NCBI RefSeq assembly: GCF_032854445.1
Contig: NC_088302.1
Span: 38,570,191-38,634,190 of the forward strand
Origin: Liolophura sinensis
Taxonomy: Eukaryota; Mollusca; Polyplacophora; Chitonida; Chitonidae
Length of the DNA stretch: 64,000 nucleotides
Reading direction: 5' to 3'
Positions 51,201 through 59,553 of this stretch are shown here, piece after piece. Both the position numbers and the translations under genes were made by a program. The notes below the pieces were generated by a model, which had not been told where the DNA came from, searched no databases, and worked only from the letters and a program-made list of their open reading frames with translations. The first letter of the stretch is position 1. Each line of letters opens with the position of its first letter.

Positions 51201-51261
51201 TGAGACCACAGGGGTGACAGAAATCTTCCCGGGCAACTGGAGCTCAACAGTCACAGTTTAA
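30263..51261 (+). CDS. AAAP-family amino-acid transporter (AVT3/SLC36-like), 17 exons
   Basis: Likely a vacuolar/lysosomal or plasma-membrane amino-acid transporter of the AAAP superfamily; substrate and location are inferred from the family only. Exons: 30263-30379, 31752-31801, 34434-34644, 35443-35476, 35655-35720, 38939-39005, 39601-39681, 40796-40873, 41294-41363, 41999-42063, 42518-42584, 43529-43577, 45266-45334, 46623-46696, 48146-48297, 49839-49898, 51114-51261. All GT-AG with consistent phases; 485 aa. The start has a strong CACC-ATG context. The signature first helix is NLFISFIGAGVLGLPYAFKE, followed by EGAVIMAVVGAL. Exon 3 encodes a ~70-residue charged loop. Then come YGSLGYYAFGRTGLLIVDA, FVCAYLIFISENL, FPFFLAIAMYCYEGQGLIL (family-typical E-G), SFGMCGYMSFG, ALFFTYPVMIFPVVKILE and SMIPNFAHLMALIGA. 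About 11 membrane segments are visible. It is head-to-head with the CD225-like gene. Introns hold SINEs and minisatellites. Confidence 0.94.
31260..31440 (+). mobile_element. tRNA-like SINE fragment, AVT3 intron 1
   Basis: The tract 'gtggtgcagggcaaagagcg' followed 35 bp later by 'gcagttcaaatcc' resembles A and B boxes. The preceding 'agacatgataccccactcag' resembles the SINE-B body. It may be a rearranged SINE-B or a third family. Confidence 0.3.
33055..33110. repeat. Perfect 56-bp palindrome without spacer
   Basis: 33055-33082 and 33083-33110 are exact reverse complements, centred on AGATCT. The arm runs from 'agaaataaacacagaagtta' to the centre. In AVT3 intron 2. No coding or known element was recognised. 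Confidence 0.95.
33148..33262 (+). mobile_element. SINE family A fragment
   Basis: Central and 3' modules: 'gtgggaaggtgtggcagcaa', 'cccatcataatgatggctgc' and 'gtaatattcctgaatacagt'. Diverged and headless. Confidence 0.6.
34228..34367 (+). mobile_element. SINE family A, 5'-truncated
   Basis: It runs from 'gaagatcttccagcaacttg' through 'ggtttcccccgagcactgcc' to the tail 'gtgtaaaacaacaattaaat' with AAAT repeats. It ends ~65 bp before exon 3 of the AVT3-like gene. Confidence 0.75.
34870..35030 (+). repeat. ~24-bp minisatellite, AVT3 intron 3
   Basis: Six or seven copies of 'tatgctgtataaagtagttt' plus a short T-rich joint, with one shortened unit. It starts ~225 bp after the exon-3 donor. Confidence 0.9.
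35706..36182 (+). repeat. ~28/56-bp array whose unit contains the exon-5 splice donor
   Basis: About 17 copies of a ~28-bp unit in two alternating types ('tctcacaaacaggttgggga' and 'tttcacaaacaggtgggtgg'). The first copy is the end of AVT3 exon 5 itself, with the exon ending 'atctcacaaacag' at 35720 and the intron starting GTGGGT. Every later unit therefore carries a look-alike exon end plus GT. Confidence 0.9.
36183..37224. other. AVT3 intron 5, unassigned part
   Basis: AT-rich intronic sequence. I found no exon, SINE or array in it. Confidence 0.5.
37225..37462 (+). mobile_element. SINE family A, nearly full length
   Basis: A diverged head ('gcatgccagcacagcgtaat') and 'gtgagctcaagtcc' B-box, then 'tgtgggaaggtctgccagc' and the end 'cgaaatattcttgagtgct'. 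The AAAT tail is lost. Confidence 0.75.
37997..38404. mobile_element. Candidate MITE, ~400 bp, AVT3 intron 5
   Basis: The ends resemble each other in inverse orientation: 'gaggatacactagacaaa' at the left and the complement 'agggacacactataggaa' at the right. Related 'ctagtgt' motifs recur internally. There is no ORF. The inverted repeats are short and imperfect, so the call is tentative. Confidence 0.4.
39256..39486 (+). mobile_element. SINE family A, nearly full length
   Basis: Head 'ggcttcatggccgaggtggt', B-box 'gtgagttcaagtccagc', a deletion in the central domain, and tail 'aaccaagtaaataagtaaat'. In AVT3 intron 6. Confidence 0.8.
40998..41276 (+). mobile_element. SINE family A, full length
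   Basis: Head 'ggagtctatggccaagtggt', B-box 'gtaagttcaagtcc', 'cctcccaccataatgctggc', and tail 'gtacggcgtaaaacatcaat' plus an A-rich end. In AVT3 intron 8; it ends ~20 bp before exon 9, so it abuts the branch-point and acceptor region. Confidence 0.8.
41411..41485 (+). mobile_element. tRNA-like fragment
   Basis: 'gcataggtggtcgagtagca' and 'ctgagttcagtccct' are spaced like tRNA A and B boxes but do not fold as an obvious tRNA. Probably a SINE head of a third family. Confidence 0.25.
42257..42430 (-). mobile_element. SINE family A, reverse, with internal duplication
   Basis: Tail 'gattggtgttttacgccgtt' and body 'acgacggcggccagcattat'. The 24-bp piece 'accatccacaggttgctgac' is tandemly duplicated. 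The head is missing. Confidence 0.8.
42841..43080 (+). mobile_element. SINE family A, full length
   Basis: Good head 'gggcctccgtggttcaggtt', B-box 'gtgagttcaagtccagctc' and tail 'acaccagtcaaataaataaa'. Imperfect target duplication candidates flank it ('aatccttgaatt' and 'aatcgtggaatt'). Confidence 0.85.
44120..44388 (-). mobile_element. SINE family A, full length, reverse, with target duplication
   Basis: Tail T-run then 'gattggtgttttacgccgca', and head end 'ccgactgagccacggaggcc'. It is flanked by the 10-bp direct repeat 'tttagtctag' (44110-44119 and 44389-44398), a likely target-site duplication. In AVT3 intron 12. Confidence 0.9.
44622..44703 (+). repeat. 20-bp minisatellite, four copies
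   Basis: The unit is 'ggtttaccctgggcactct', nearly identical between copies. In AVT3 intron 12. Confidence 0.9.
45095..45245 (+). repeat. Direct duplication just upstream of AVT3 exon 13
   Basis: The ~50-bp segment 'ctctactcacctgtgtataaccagac'-type occurs at ~45100-45145 and again at ~45188-45240, only ~20 bp before the acceptor of exon 13 (45266). Confidence 0.7.
47345..47455 (+). mobile_element. SINE family A fragment
   Basis: 'gtctgccagcaacctatgga' and 'agcatcagtcaaacaaataa' match the central and tail parts; the intervening sequence is heavily diverged. Confidence 0.45.
47456..48140 (+). repeat. ~42-bp minisatellite ending at the exon-15 acceptor
   Basis: About 16 copies of 'gagttgtttacctgtgcttg' plus 'agccataaattccactgtgaat'. 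The final unit degenerates into 'gagttgtttaccttgttacag', whose AG (48144-48145) is the genuine AVT3 exon-15 acceptor. Confidence 0.9.
49613..49798 (+). mobile_element. SINE family A, 5'-truncated
   Basis: 'cagctcatgctggcttcctg', 'cagcaacctgcggatggttg' and tail 'aaactccaatcaaataaata'. It ends ~40 bp before AVT3 exon 16. Confidence 0.8.
50828..50980 (+). mobile_element. SINE family A, 5'-truncated
   Basis: 'agtgtgggaaggtcttccag', 'catcgtgtaagtgaaata' and 'aaggcgtaaaacaccagtca' with an AAAT tail. The sequence 'taggtcaaagt' flanks both sides (from ~50819 and ~50980) and is a probable target duplication. Confidence 0.8.
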
Positions 51262-54235
51262 CACAACCACAACTGTCCCTACTAAACATTGACACCAGAC
51301 TTGCAGTGGATATATTATTGCCAGTAAGCTTTATAGTACATATATCCCATCAGACCCTGGGGAACATTAACATCGCTCCGTTCGAGGACACAGTAGTTTA
51401 GGGACATACATACAATTATATACTGCGTAAGACTCATGCATGGGCTCAGTAAGACCAATATTGAAGTCAAGGCATCACCATGTAAATGTACATGTCAAAG
51501 GTTTCTTGATACAGATATCGGCATGTGGATCAAAAGCTTGTGAAACCTTTGACTTTGATATGGTGATGCCTCGACTTTGTTATTAGTAATATTTACGTCA
51601 GATCTGAAATCCATCACGCCTTTTCCTACTTAACATTATTAGCATTGCCTTGGTGCTGCACACATTATTGTTTCACCATAAAACATTTAAATTTAAACAT
51701 TAATGGAGGATATACTATTTTCAGTAGAAGTTCTATAGTATGTTACTGCTGGTCTTAAGTCCTAATACACTTTTGAACAACCAGCTCATGGAGAGAGATT
51801 TTCTCACCATACTCAAACTGCAGTCGGATGATGTGTTGTACTATAAGAATTTACCTGGGTCTAAACCTCTGATTAATCTGCAGTAGATTCTACTGATAAT
51901 AATAATAAAGTCAGTCATCAAACAACAGATTTCCCCCATAGCACCTGTCATTAAAAGTCAAAGGCATAGGAAATGTGTTTATCATATCCTGACTAAAGAG
52001 CTATATTTAGTTATGCCTTTAATGCATTTATGATCATAAACTGGGTCTTGGTAGCTTTATGAGCTTGGGCCTTTACGTACATTTAACTTTCACCTTGGTA
52101 TAAGCCAGTTTTTGGTAAAGGATTTTGGTAAAATTTGGTAAAAGTCGACCCATTTACACAACTGGAAATACAGAAGTATTCATTAATACAGGTATTAATA
52201 GTGGTTAGAATATCATGATTATATATGAGATGAAAACGAAATGAAAAGCAATAGTCACAGTCCATAGTGTTTAAGATGTTTTTTGGAAACAAAATACATA
52301 TTTTTAGAGAGAGTGGCAGTTCTACATTGTGTCCTGTATATCATATCATGAGGGACCAAGTTATACTGTTGTGTTCAAAAAGTGTGATTTGTTGGAAAGA
52401 CATATGTACTTTGTCAAATGGGAATACATTTGTATTCCTCTTGATGTGTAACCATCACCCTGTGAACACAGCTTAACCCCGAAAATTCTATGACAGTTTA
52501 CGTGGATTTTGAGTTTTATTTATGTATTATTGAATTGAAGACGTCAAGTCTTTTTATGCAGCTTTCAGACGTTTGCTCCATCTTCCAGCAGATTAAATTT
52601 TTGACCTGATGTTACTTTCGATTGGATTGCGTGTACTTATACATTGTCATGTATATACATACCCCAACACATCATGTAATGCCAAGGGCAGATTTGAATT
52701 CACGTATCATGGAGTTTTTTACCAAGAAGTTTTGATCATGGTTGGAATCAAAGTGTAAGCTGTTTGTGGATGCACAATGATTGTAGGATTCGAATGCCAG
52801 TTTTATTCACAGTTTAATAGACATATCATAAAAAATACATAAACTTAAAATGCATTGATTTTCCTTTTTTTTTGCGGCTCTGTGTCTTTTTCTTTGATTA
52901 TTATCAGTTGCCAACACTAAGAAATTGCTGATAAGAATTGTGTTACTGTGATTCTAAAATAGAGAATTCGAGCGTCATGAAAAGTAGATCTGTTTGACAA
53001 CACTTTTTGAAGTTTGTCTTCCAAGTCATATCATTTATGGTAAATTCCAGCAAACTTGATCTAGTCAGGCCATTTTTCATCATATACGCGATGTCTCGAA
53101 TCACACTTATTTCAGTTTTATGCACACAATAATGATACAATGAGATAAGAGGGAGTCGAATTGGATCATAAAACATTTATAACTGGAGGTTCATGAACAA
53201 TTCATGTCTGATTGACATGATTGATTCAGCTTTATAATTAATTTAAAGATGTAATATTGGAATTTACATGCGGTATACTTAGTTACTTTTCCCCAGTGTA
53301 CTTTTTGGTTTGGCATATTCGTGAACTGGTATTACTTGTTAATGACATCGCTAGTTAAAGTAACAGCTCTAGCTTTGTAAGGCAGACAGAAAGTAGTTAC
53401 TGGGGAATTCTTTCATGAAGTGGTGTTTGATTTTAATCAAAATTTCAAACTTTATTATAATGCTTTAGTTTGCTTTAGTGCTCAAGAAATTTAACTTATA
53501 ATACGTCTATCCTCTTGAGTTTGGTACTAAGCAAGAATCAAGTAAATAAATAAATTAGATCTATCTAATCTTAACGCGTGGTAGGTTGTTGAAGCTTTAC
53601 TTGCAATGATGAAAAAGAAAAACCAGGCAAAATATCGAGTTTTAAAAATTACCTTAAATCAAGTCTCTTTTAATCCAACCCACCCTATGACAGGTAGAAA
53701 TCCGGACCAGTGAGCACCTTTAATCAGTGGTTCGTTTCGTGTGTCCAGATATTACTCAGTAGCTCATTTCACGTTGTGGATGGGGACATGTACTTTGAGA
53801 TACTGAGTTTGAGATGTGATAGAGATACACGTCAATCTTTTTCTTTTGTATAGGTAACTGTATTTTTGTAACAGTAATATACACACATTTGTTAATGATG
53901 AGAAGATATTTCTTTTTTTGTGGGGATAATGGTTTCGTTTTAAGAGCCTTGCCCGTTGCAGGGTGGCGGGCCACTTTGGTAATATATATACATTTATGGT
54001 TTGTTGAATAAATATTTAATGTTTGTACATACTATGAAAGTATACAAATTATAATGATTTGTATGTGTTGGATGTCTATAAATCCATATCTTGTAAATAA
54101 AAAAGTAATTTATCTTATGAATATTGTTTGCATAAATCACCGGTAGTTTTCATGTAGATGGTAAGAGTAAAACTAAAGTCCTCTGGAATTACAGGAGAGA
54201 TATATGTGTGAAGCTGGTCTCCAACCCCAACCTGA
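51262..54235 (+). other. 3'UTR and downstream flank of the AVT3-like gene
   Basis: No coding frame is supported. AATAAA occurs at 54007-54012 and 54096-54101 in an AT-rich setting, both plausible transcript ends; earlier candidates exist near 51905 and 53545. No repeats were recognised here. Confidence 0.35.
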
Positions 54236-54239
54236 CCTC

Positions 54240-54385
54240 ACCGGACATAGCCCGGGGGGAACCAGGTTGCCGGCAGACCTTCCCACATACAACCGGAGAA
54301 GCTCGTAGTGAGCTCGATCGCGTTGGTGAGAGCCTCCTGGGTCATTGTGCTGTGCTAGCTCGCTAACCGCCCTGGCTGGCTGCTA
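54240..54385 (-). mobile_element. SINE family A, reverse, degraded
   Basis: 'ggcagaccttcccacataca', 'gtgagagcctcctgggtcat' and 'gctcgctaaccgccctggc' match the central domain and head in reverse. Confidence 0.6.
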
Positions 54386-54410
54386 AGGAGTTCCACTCTA
54401 TAAATCATTA

Positions 54411-54490
54411 GGTGTTGTGGCCAAGTGGATGAAGGTGCTTGAGTTTATGTTTTCGGCCACATGATTCAGTCCCATACTGTGACTAGAAAT
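54411..54490 (+). mobile_element. tRNA-like SINE head, third family
   Basis: 'ggtgttgtggccaagtggat' (A-box like) and 'tgattcagtccc' (B-box like) are ~40 bp apart. A genuine tRNA seems unlikely because the acceptor stem does not pair. Confidence 0.3.
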
Positions 54491-54581
54491 TTTCACTGCT
54501 TCCCTTGTTCTCTGAGACTTAGCGGTAATAAGCTGTCGACCCTGTTGTCTCAAGTAGACATACCTGAAGTCCGTTGGCAGG

Positions 54582-54912
54582 GACCGCTACGGTGGCCTAG
54601 TGGTTAGAGCGTCCGCCTCAAAGTCGGAAGAACGGTTATACCAAAGGTTTTATAAACGGCACTTGTTGCTGCCTCATTTAGAGCACAGCACTGATGGACT
54701 GGAGCCAAAAACAAGGCCGGTTGGTCCGGTGTCAGTATAATGTGACTGAGTGGGGTGTCATATCTGGTGTCTTCGACATGATACTTCTTTGGCGACAGCA
54801 CTTTGGCGGAATGGACTCGCCTTATCAGAAGAAGACAGAGTATACGTACACTCACCTAATCATTCCTTCTCGCCATATAACTGAAAGTGATCAAAGCACT
54901 AGTCCTTGATAT
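54582..54912 (+). mobile_element. SINE family B, nearly full length
   Basis: Head 'ccgctacggtggcctagtgg' with A-box TGGCCTAGTGG, 'gtccgcctcaaagtcggaag', body 'cttgttgctgcctcatttag', 'gtcagtataatgtgactgag' and 'cacctaatcattccttctcg'. The standard 3' tail is replaced by unrelated sequence. Confidence 0.75.
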
Positions 54913-54984
54913 TATAATTTGCATGTCTGAATCCAGCAAGTTCGACTGCGATTTTAGATCAGCGGGTTTAATTCCATAATATGC

Positions 54985-55065
54985 TCCTTCATAGCTTCAG
55001 CCATCCGTTAGCTTGGCGGCTATGAAATGTTCTAGAGTATGACATAAAACACCGAACATTTAAAG
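54985..55065 (+). mobile_element. Isolated SINE 3' module
   Basis: 'gaaatgttctagagtatgac' followed by 'ataaaacaccgaaca' matches the shared 3' end of families A and B. Confidence 0.45.
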
Positions 55066-55269
55066 AAATACACATGTAAGTAAAAGGATACATGAAACGA
55101 TTGTTTTGTATTCCTTAATATGCAATTCAGGATGAGTCCTCTCTTCTTGGAGCGTAAAAATGGCTGTAAAGCCATAGTTTTCTTCATTCCCTTAAAGAAC
55201 TAGAATTCCGTTTTGTGTATCCTTAAACTTTCTTATTACGGTGTGAAAGTAAATGGACTGGTGTGGTTA

Positions 55270-56345
55270 GCCAAGGAATGAATGTTTTTGTTGCTTTGGA
55301 TCATTAGACGTAGCCAACGGGATTCATACTTCGTTTCTTTAGACCACAGGTCATGGCCGAATTAATCAAACCTTTGTTGTTGTTTTTCTGTGGCTTTAAA
55401 CCATTGGTCTTGGTCGCACGGTTGAATGTTTTGTTGTTTTGAACCATTTTGCTTTGTTGAATAGATCAAGGCTTTGTTGTTTTAGACCAATAGACTTGGC
55501 GTAATGGCTGAACGCTTTCTATGGCTTTTGACCATTATGCTGGACCAAACGGGCCATGCCTTTGTTGTTTTAACTTGGGCGAATGGATCAATGCTTAATT
55601 GTTTTAAACCAGAGGTCATGTACGAATTGATCAACGCCTTGATGCTTTAGATCATTAGAACAGGCCAGATGGGTCATGACTTCATTAGCTTAGACCACAT
55701 GACATGCGATTTGGTCAATGTTTTGCTGCGTTAAACCCCTAGACTTGACCAAGGCTTTGTTGTTCTAGATCATTGAACTTGGCTGACTGGATCGACACTT
55801 TTTTGCTTAGTTTAGAACATTGGACTTGATCTAACGGATTACGCCTTTCTTGCTTTAGGCCATTAGATTTCTTCGATTAGATCGACCATTGCTGCTTCAG
55901 ATCTTTAGACTTGGCCAAATGGGTCAAGGTTTTACTGCCTTAGACCATAAGACTTGTCCGAACGGATGAAGGCTTTGTTACTTTGTACCATTAGACTTGG
56001 CTGAACGTATCAAGGCTTGGTTACTTGAGACCATTAGACTTGTCCGAACGGATCAAGGTTTGGTTACTTGAGATCATTAGACTTGTCCGAACGTATCAAG
56101 GCTTTGTTACTTTAGATCATTAGGCTTGTCCGAACGTATCAAGGTTTGGTTACTTTAGACCATTAGACTTGTCCCGAACGGATGAAGGCTTTGTTACTTT
56201 GTACCATTAGACTTGGCTGAACGTATCAAGGCTTGGTTACTTGAAACCTTTAGACTTGTCCGAACGGATCAAAGCTTGGCTGCCTTAGGCTATTAGTCTT
56301 GGCCAAATAGATTAAGGTTTAGTTGTTTTAAACCATCAGTCCCAT
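55270..56345 (+). repeat. 43-bp minisatellite with a five-monomer higher-order repeat
   Basis: About 24 monomers resembling 'gaccattagacttgtccgaa' plus 'cggatcaaggcttggttacttga'. Early units are diverged and late units similar. The block beginning near 55956 is repeated at 56171, 215 bp or five monomers later, including shared variants. It lies between the 3' end of the AVT3-like gene and that of the FGF gene. Confidence 0.9.
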
Positions 56346-56396
56346 TGATCCCAGGAATAAAGCTTTGATTTTAAAAACAAGTTTTACAGCAAACAA

Positions 56397-56402
56397 TTTA
56401 TT
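56397..56402 (-). terminator. Candidate polyadenylation signal of the FGF gene
   Basis: TTTATT on the plus strand reads AATAAA on the minus strand, ~570 bp downstream of the FGF stop codon, in AT-rich sequence just before the minisatellite. Confidence 0.4.
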
Positions 56403-56973
56403 GCAAATTATTTTCCCATATCTTACAACATAACAGGAAGCATAAATATAAATATTATAATAAATATCTAGTCAATACAATTCATGACATGGCAGAAGAT
56501 ATATCTTCAGTAAGCAATATGGCACATTTGTGTAATAGATGGCTCCGTGGTCGTGGTATGTAAGTAATCATCAATGATGACATGCCGGCTGAAACCAGTT
56601 TAGAACATACAGAGTGATGTTTTGCAGGATTGTTCTAAAAGAAAGTCCCTTTTTACAGCATTGATAGTCTTCAATGGTGTGTTTTTCTCCATAAGAAGAG
56701 TGCTTCCCTCGTTGGCATGTTTGCTGATGAAGTAACGTCAGCATGGGTTCATACAAACGCTAGAGGACTTTGAGGGCATGTTAAGCCTTTCGAAGACATT
56801 ACAAAAAGAAGAAAAAACACATGTAAAACTATCCTGAAATAGTCTTAAAGTCAAAATGACCACATGTAATCGCCAGCTGCCTTAGAATTTCTGCATATAA
56901 TGTCCACTTTCTGGTCATTTACACTGTTCCATTAAATTACACACCGAATACCAACGTATGGCATGTAGTGATG

Positions 56974-59553
56974 TCACAAAGCTGCCAGAGCCTCTTTCTG
57001 GATCACGAACCTTGCCTCCGTGCTGTCCGGTCTCACCTCAGACGGACGCATGATGTTGCCGTTTTTCCGTACCCCCAGGAACCATCCAGGGTGAAGGAGA
57101 GATTCCAGTAAACAATATCCCGTGGGTCCCTGGTGGATGATGAAATGGCAGGTTTCATCGCCAGTACCCTGAGGAATGAATCATACTAGCGTAAGAAAAA
57201 ACATATATGGATGTACATATAATTTCTATCATGTTAAAACGCATCCATACAGAATCTTTTACTGTATATATGCTCACTTTAGTTATTAAGACTTGGCTAC
57301 TACCCAGTTACTGCTCTAGAACATTGGTGTCAGAAACACCATGCGCTTGTGCAAGTTTATTTGTAAACTAACTCGTGAACAAATCAGTTATGCTAATTAT
57401 CACGTTACTTCACTACCAATACTTTATAACCACTCTTGATTGAAATGGGTGGTCAGTTTAAAGGTTCTCTGGGTGTCACAACTTCATATACAATTGCTAT
57501 GTGGGGCTGTATATGTGTCTTTCTCTAAAAGTTTGTTACGATTGCCGATGGTATCTGTATATCAAGACCTACAGCATGAAATACTGCCTTTCACATCATG
57601 CTTTAACTTTCCAGTGGATGGCTTCGGTGGCCTAAGCGCTTTCGCCTCGAAGTCGGGAGACACGGGATCTAGTTCAAGGTTCGGGTCATACCAAAGACTT
57701 TAAAAATGGTACTTGTTGCTCCCTCGCTAGGCGCTCGGTGCCGAGACCTAAGAGCAAGGAAACAGGACTGGTTGACCCTGTGTCAGCATAATGTGACTCG
57801 ATAGTGTCGGGTGACGCTTCAGTGGTGGCAGCATTTTGGCGCCATGGACTCGCTCTGTCACAAGAAAACACAGTATATATACACACACCTAATGACTCCT
57901 CGTCGTAAAATGGCAGAAAAATTGTCAAGTACGACGTAAAACCCCAAGCATACATACATACATACCTTTCCAGTGACTAGACCATTCTTGATGCCCACGT
58001 GAAGCCTAGAATTTTTCGTGCTTTGTATCATCACCTTCCGAGAACCAATTACAACCAGACGCAGTTGTTCTACAAAACGGAATTTCGCAAACACAGGCTT
58101 AAGGTTTTGAGCAGTTCAATATATTCATCGTTTTATGATATTATTTCGTGATTTAATTTGACTTTAACACCTTTGCTTCAACTTCGAACCTAAATTCAAT
58201 TATCCACAAAAAACAACCAAACCAACAGAGTTACCAAATGTCATTAGATGTCTGGAGTCTGAGATCAATCCATCGTTCAAGTTGATAACAAATCTATTTC
58301 AACAACCTGTGGTTTTCCTTCCGGTTCTGGCCACCGTCGTATAAGTGAAATATTCTTGAGTATGGCGTAAAATACCAATCAAATAAATAAATAAACAGAT
58401 CTACTTTGCTTTGATTGAAAATGAATGAAAAGTCATGGCTTGATATCACCGAACTAGTATTATATGGTGAGAAATATAAAGATGGTGTGGCTAGTAAATG
58501 TTATAGGCCAACTGCTGCTTGTAATTAAGAGAGTAACCAAGATTCCAAGCAACGCATCTCATAAAATCGTTTTACGCTAATGTGAAACGTACATGATAAA
58601 TGTAGCTGTAGACCAAAGATAATAGGCTACTAACCATAGTGTCCGAACACCCCTCTGCCATATAGCTCCCCGACTGACAGGATATCCAGGTATTTACCGC
58701 TCCCCCGGGCCCAGATCCTCACAAAGAAGGACGGGACAGTTCTGCCATTCTGTATCACGACCGGTTTGTTCTGGTTCGTCTGACTCAGGTACTGCAGCTC
58801 ATCCACGTGCAGGCTGCAGATCTCGACCAGTCCGATATTATCCACGAATGGATCACAGAGGTTTAGAGGGTGAATGAAATACGGCGCAATGTCGGCTGAT
58901 GCTTTCACAGGGATGCTGCCTGGGGATATAGGCGTCAGAGGTATGGCGTCACCTTTCAACTGTGGACTAGATACGGATAATGGTGACGTCTCCGGAACTT
59001 TCCGTTCCGTTGCTGCAGCTGCTCGAGCTACCCCTCTTGATTTATCCTTGCCATCGAGGACACGGTGAGCTTTGACGGTGTTGCTTGTAACGTGGGCCAA
59101 ACCCGAACGGCTTGTCTGGAGGACACCGGACACCGGGGTTGACACCGGCTTCCTGGTGTGTCCAGTGTCCAATATACCACGCACTGACTTATCAGTAGAT
59201 GAACAATTGTTTATACGGGGGTTTGTTTCATCGCTTACAGGCAGAGGGTGAGTTTGAGAAAAGGTAAGCACGGCTTGGTGGTAAGCGGGAGGTGAGTGTT
59301 TGGCTGTTTTTTGGATGGACTGTATCCCTGACGACTCTTTGGACATCTTGGCCATGGATTCCTTGCTGGTCCTCGGTGACGGCTTTGGGGTGGCCCTGAC
59401 CTTGGTGAGGGGGATGGGCGCTGGGGATGGGACTGGAAGGTTCAGCTGACTAGATTTGGACAAGAAGCCTGGGATGATAACGGACGCATCGGCCATTGAC
59501 AGGGTTGAGGATTTACCGTCCGGCGCGGATCGTCGAGCTACGCGCACGGCCAT
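56974..59553 (-). CDS. Fibroblast growth factor family ligand, long N-terminus, 3 exons
   Basis: FGFs are beta-trefoil ligands of receptor tyrosine kinases. Exons (minus): 59553-58635, 58069-57966, 57168-56974; phases 1 and 0; 405 aa. The trefoil is at about 275-405: RGSGKYLDILSVGELYG, QLRLVVIGSRKVMIQST, NSRLHVGIKNGLVTGK, then C348-H-F350 with Y359 at the PROSITE FGF spacing, and PGWFLGVRKNGNIMRPSEVR, the family-typical W-x-x-G-x-x-x-N-G strand. The 104-nt middle exon with phase-1/phase-0 borders is the classic vertebrate FGF arrangement (recalled knowledge). The FGF signature is only partly kept: V replaces L/I/M, and T precedes the cysteine. Residues 1-270 are low-complexity, rich in S, P, T and K, with no signal peptide; an in-frame TAA lies 24 nt upstream of the ATG, which has A at -3 and G at +4. 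So this is either a non-classical or intracellular FGF, or an alternative first exon is missed. The subfamily is not assigned. Confidence 0.87.
57617..57965 (+). mobile_element. SINE family B, full length, at the FGF exon-2 donor
   Basis: Head 'gatggcttcggtggcctaag' with B-box 'ggttcgggtc', body 'cagcataatgtgactcgata', 3' module 'gtcaagtacgacgtaaaacc' and a (CATA) tail. It is flanked by 'ctttccagtg' at 57607-57616 and 57966-57975, a target-site duplication. It is antisense to the FGF gene, inserted exactly at the exon-2/intron-2 border. Confidence 0.92.
58306..58398 (+). mobile_element. SINE family A, 3' fragment, FGF intron 1
   Basis: 'ggccaccgtcgtataagtga', 'cttgagtatggcgtaaaata' and AAAT repeats. 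Confidence 0.8.

Noticed and set aside
54582-54660. Possible genuine tRNA gene
   Set aside because: A and B boxes are present, but the sequence continues into the SINE-B body seen in three other copies, and no full cloverleaf is apparent.
56974-57168. Interleukin-1-like reading of the FGF last exon (the P-G-W-F-L stretch resembles IL-1 family proteins)
   Set aside because: With the upstream exons joined, the trefoil spacing, the C-x-F...Y pattern and the 104-nt middle exon fit FGF better; IL-1 shares only the fold.
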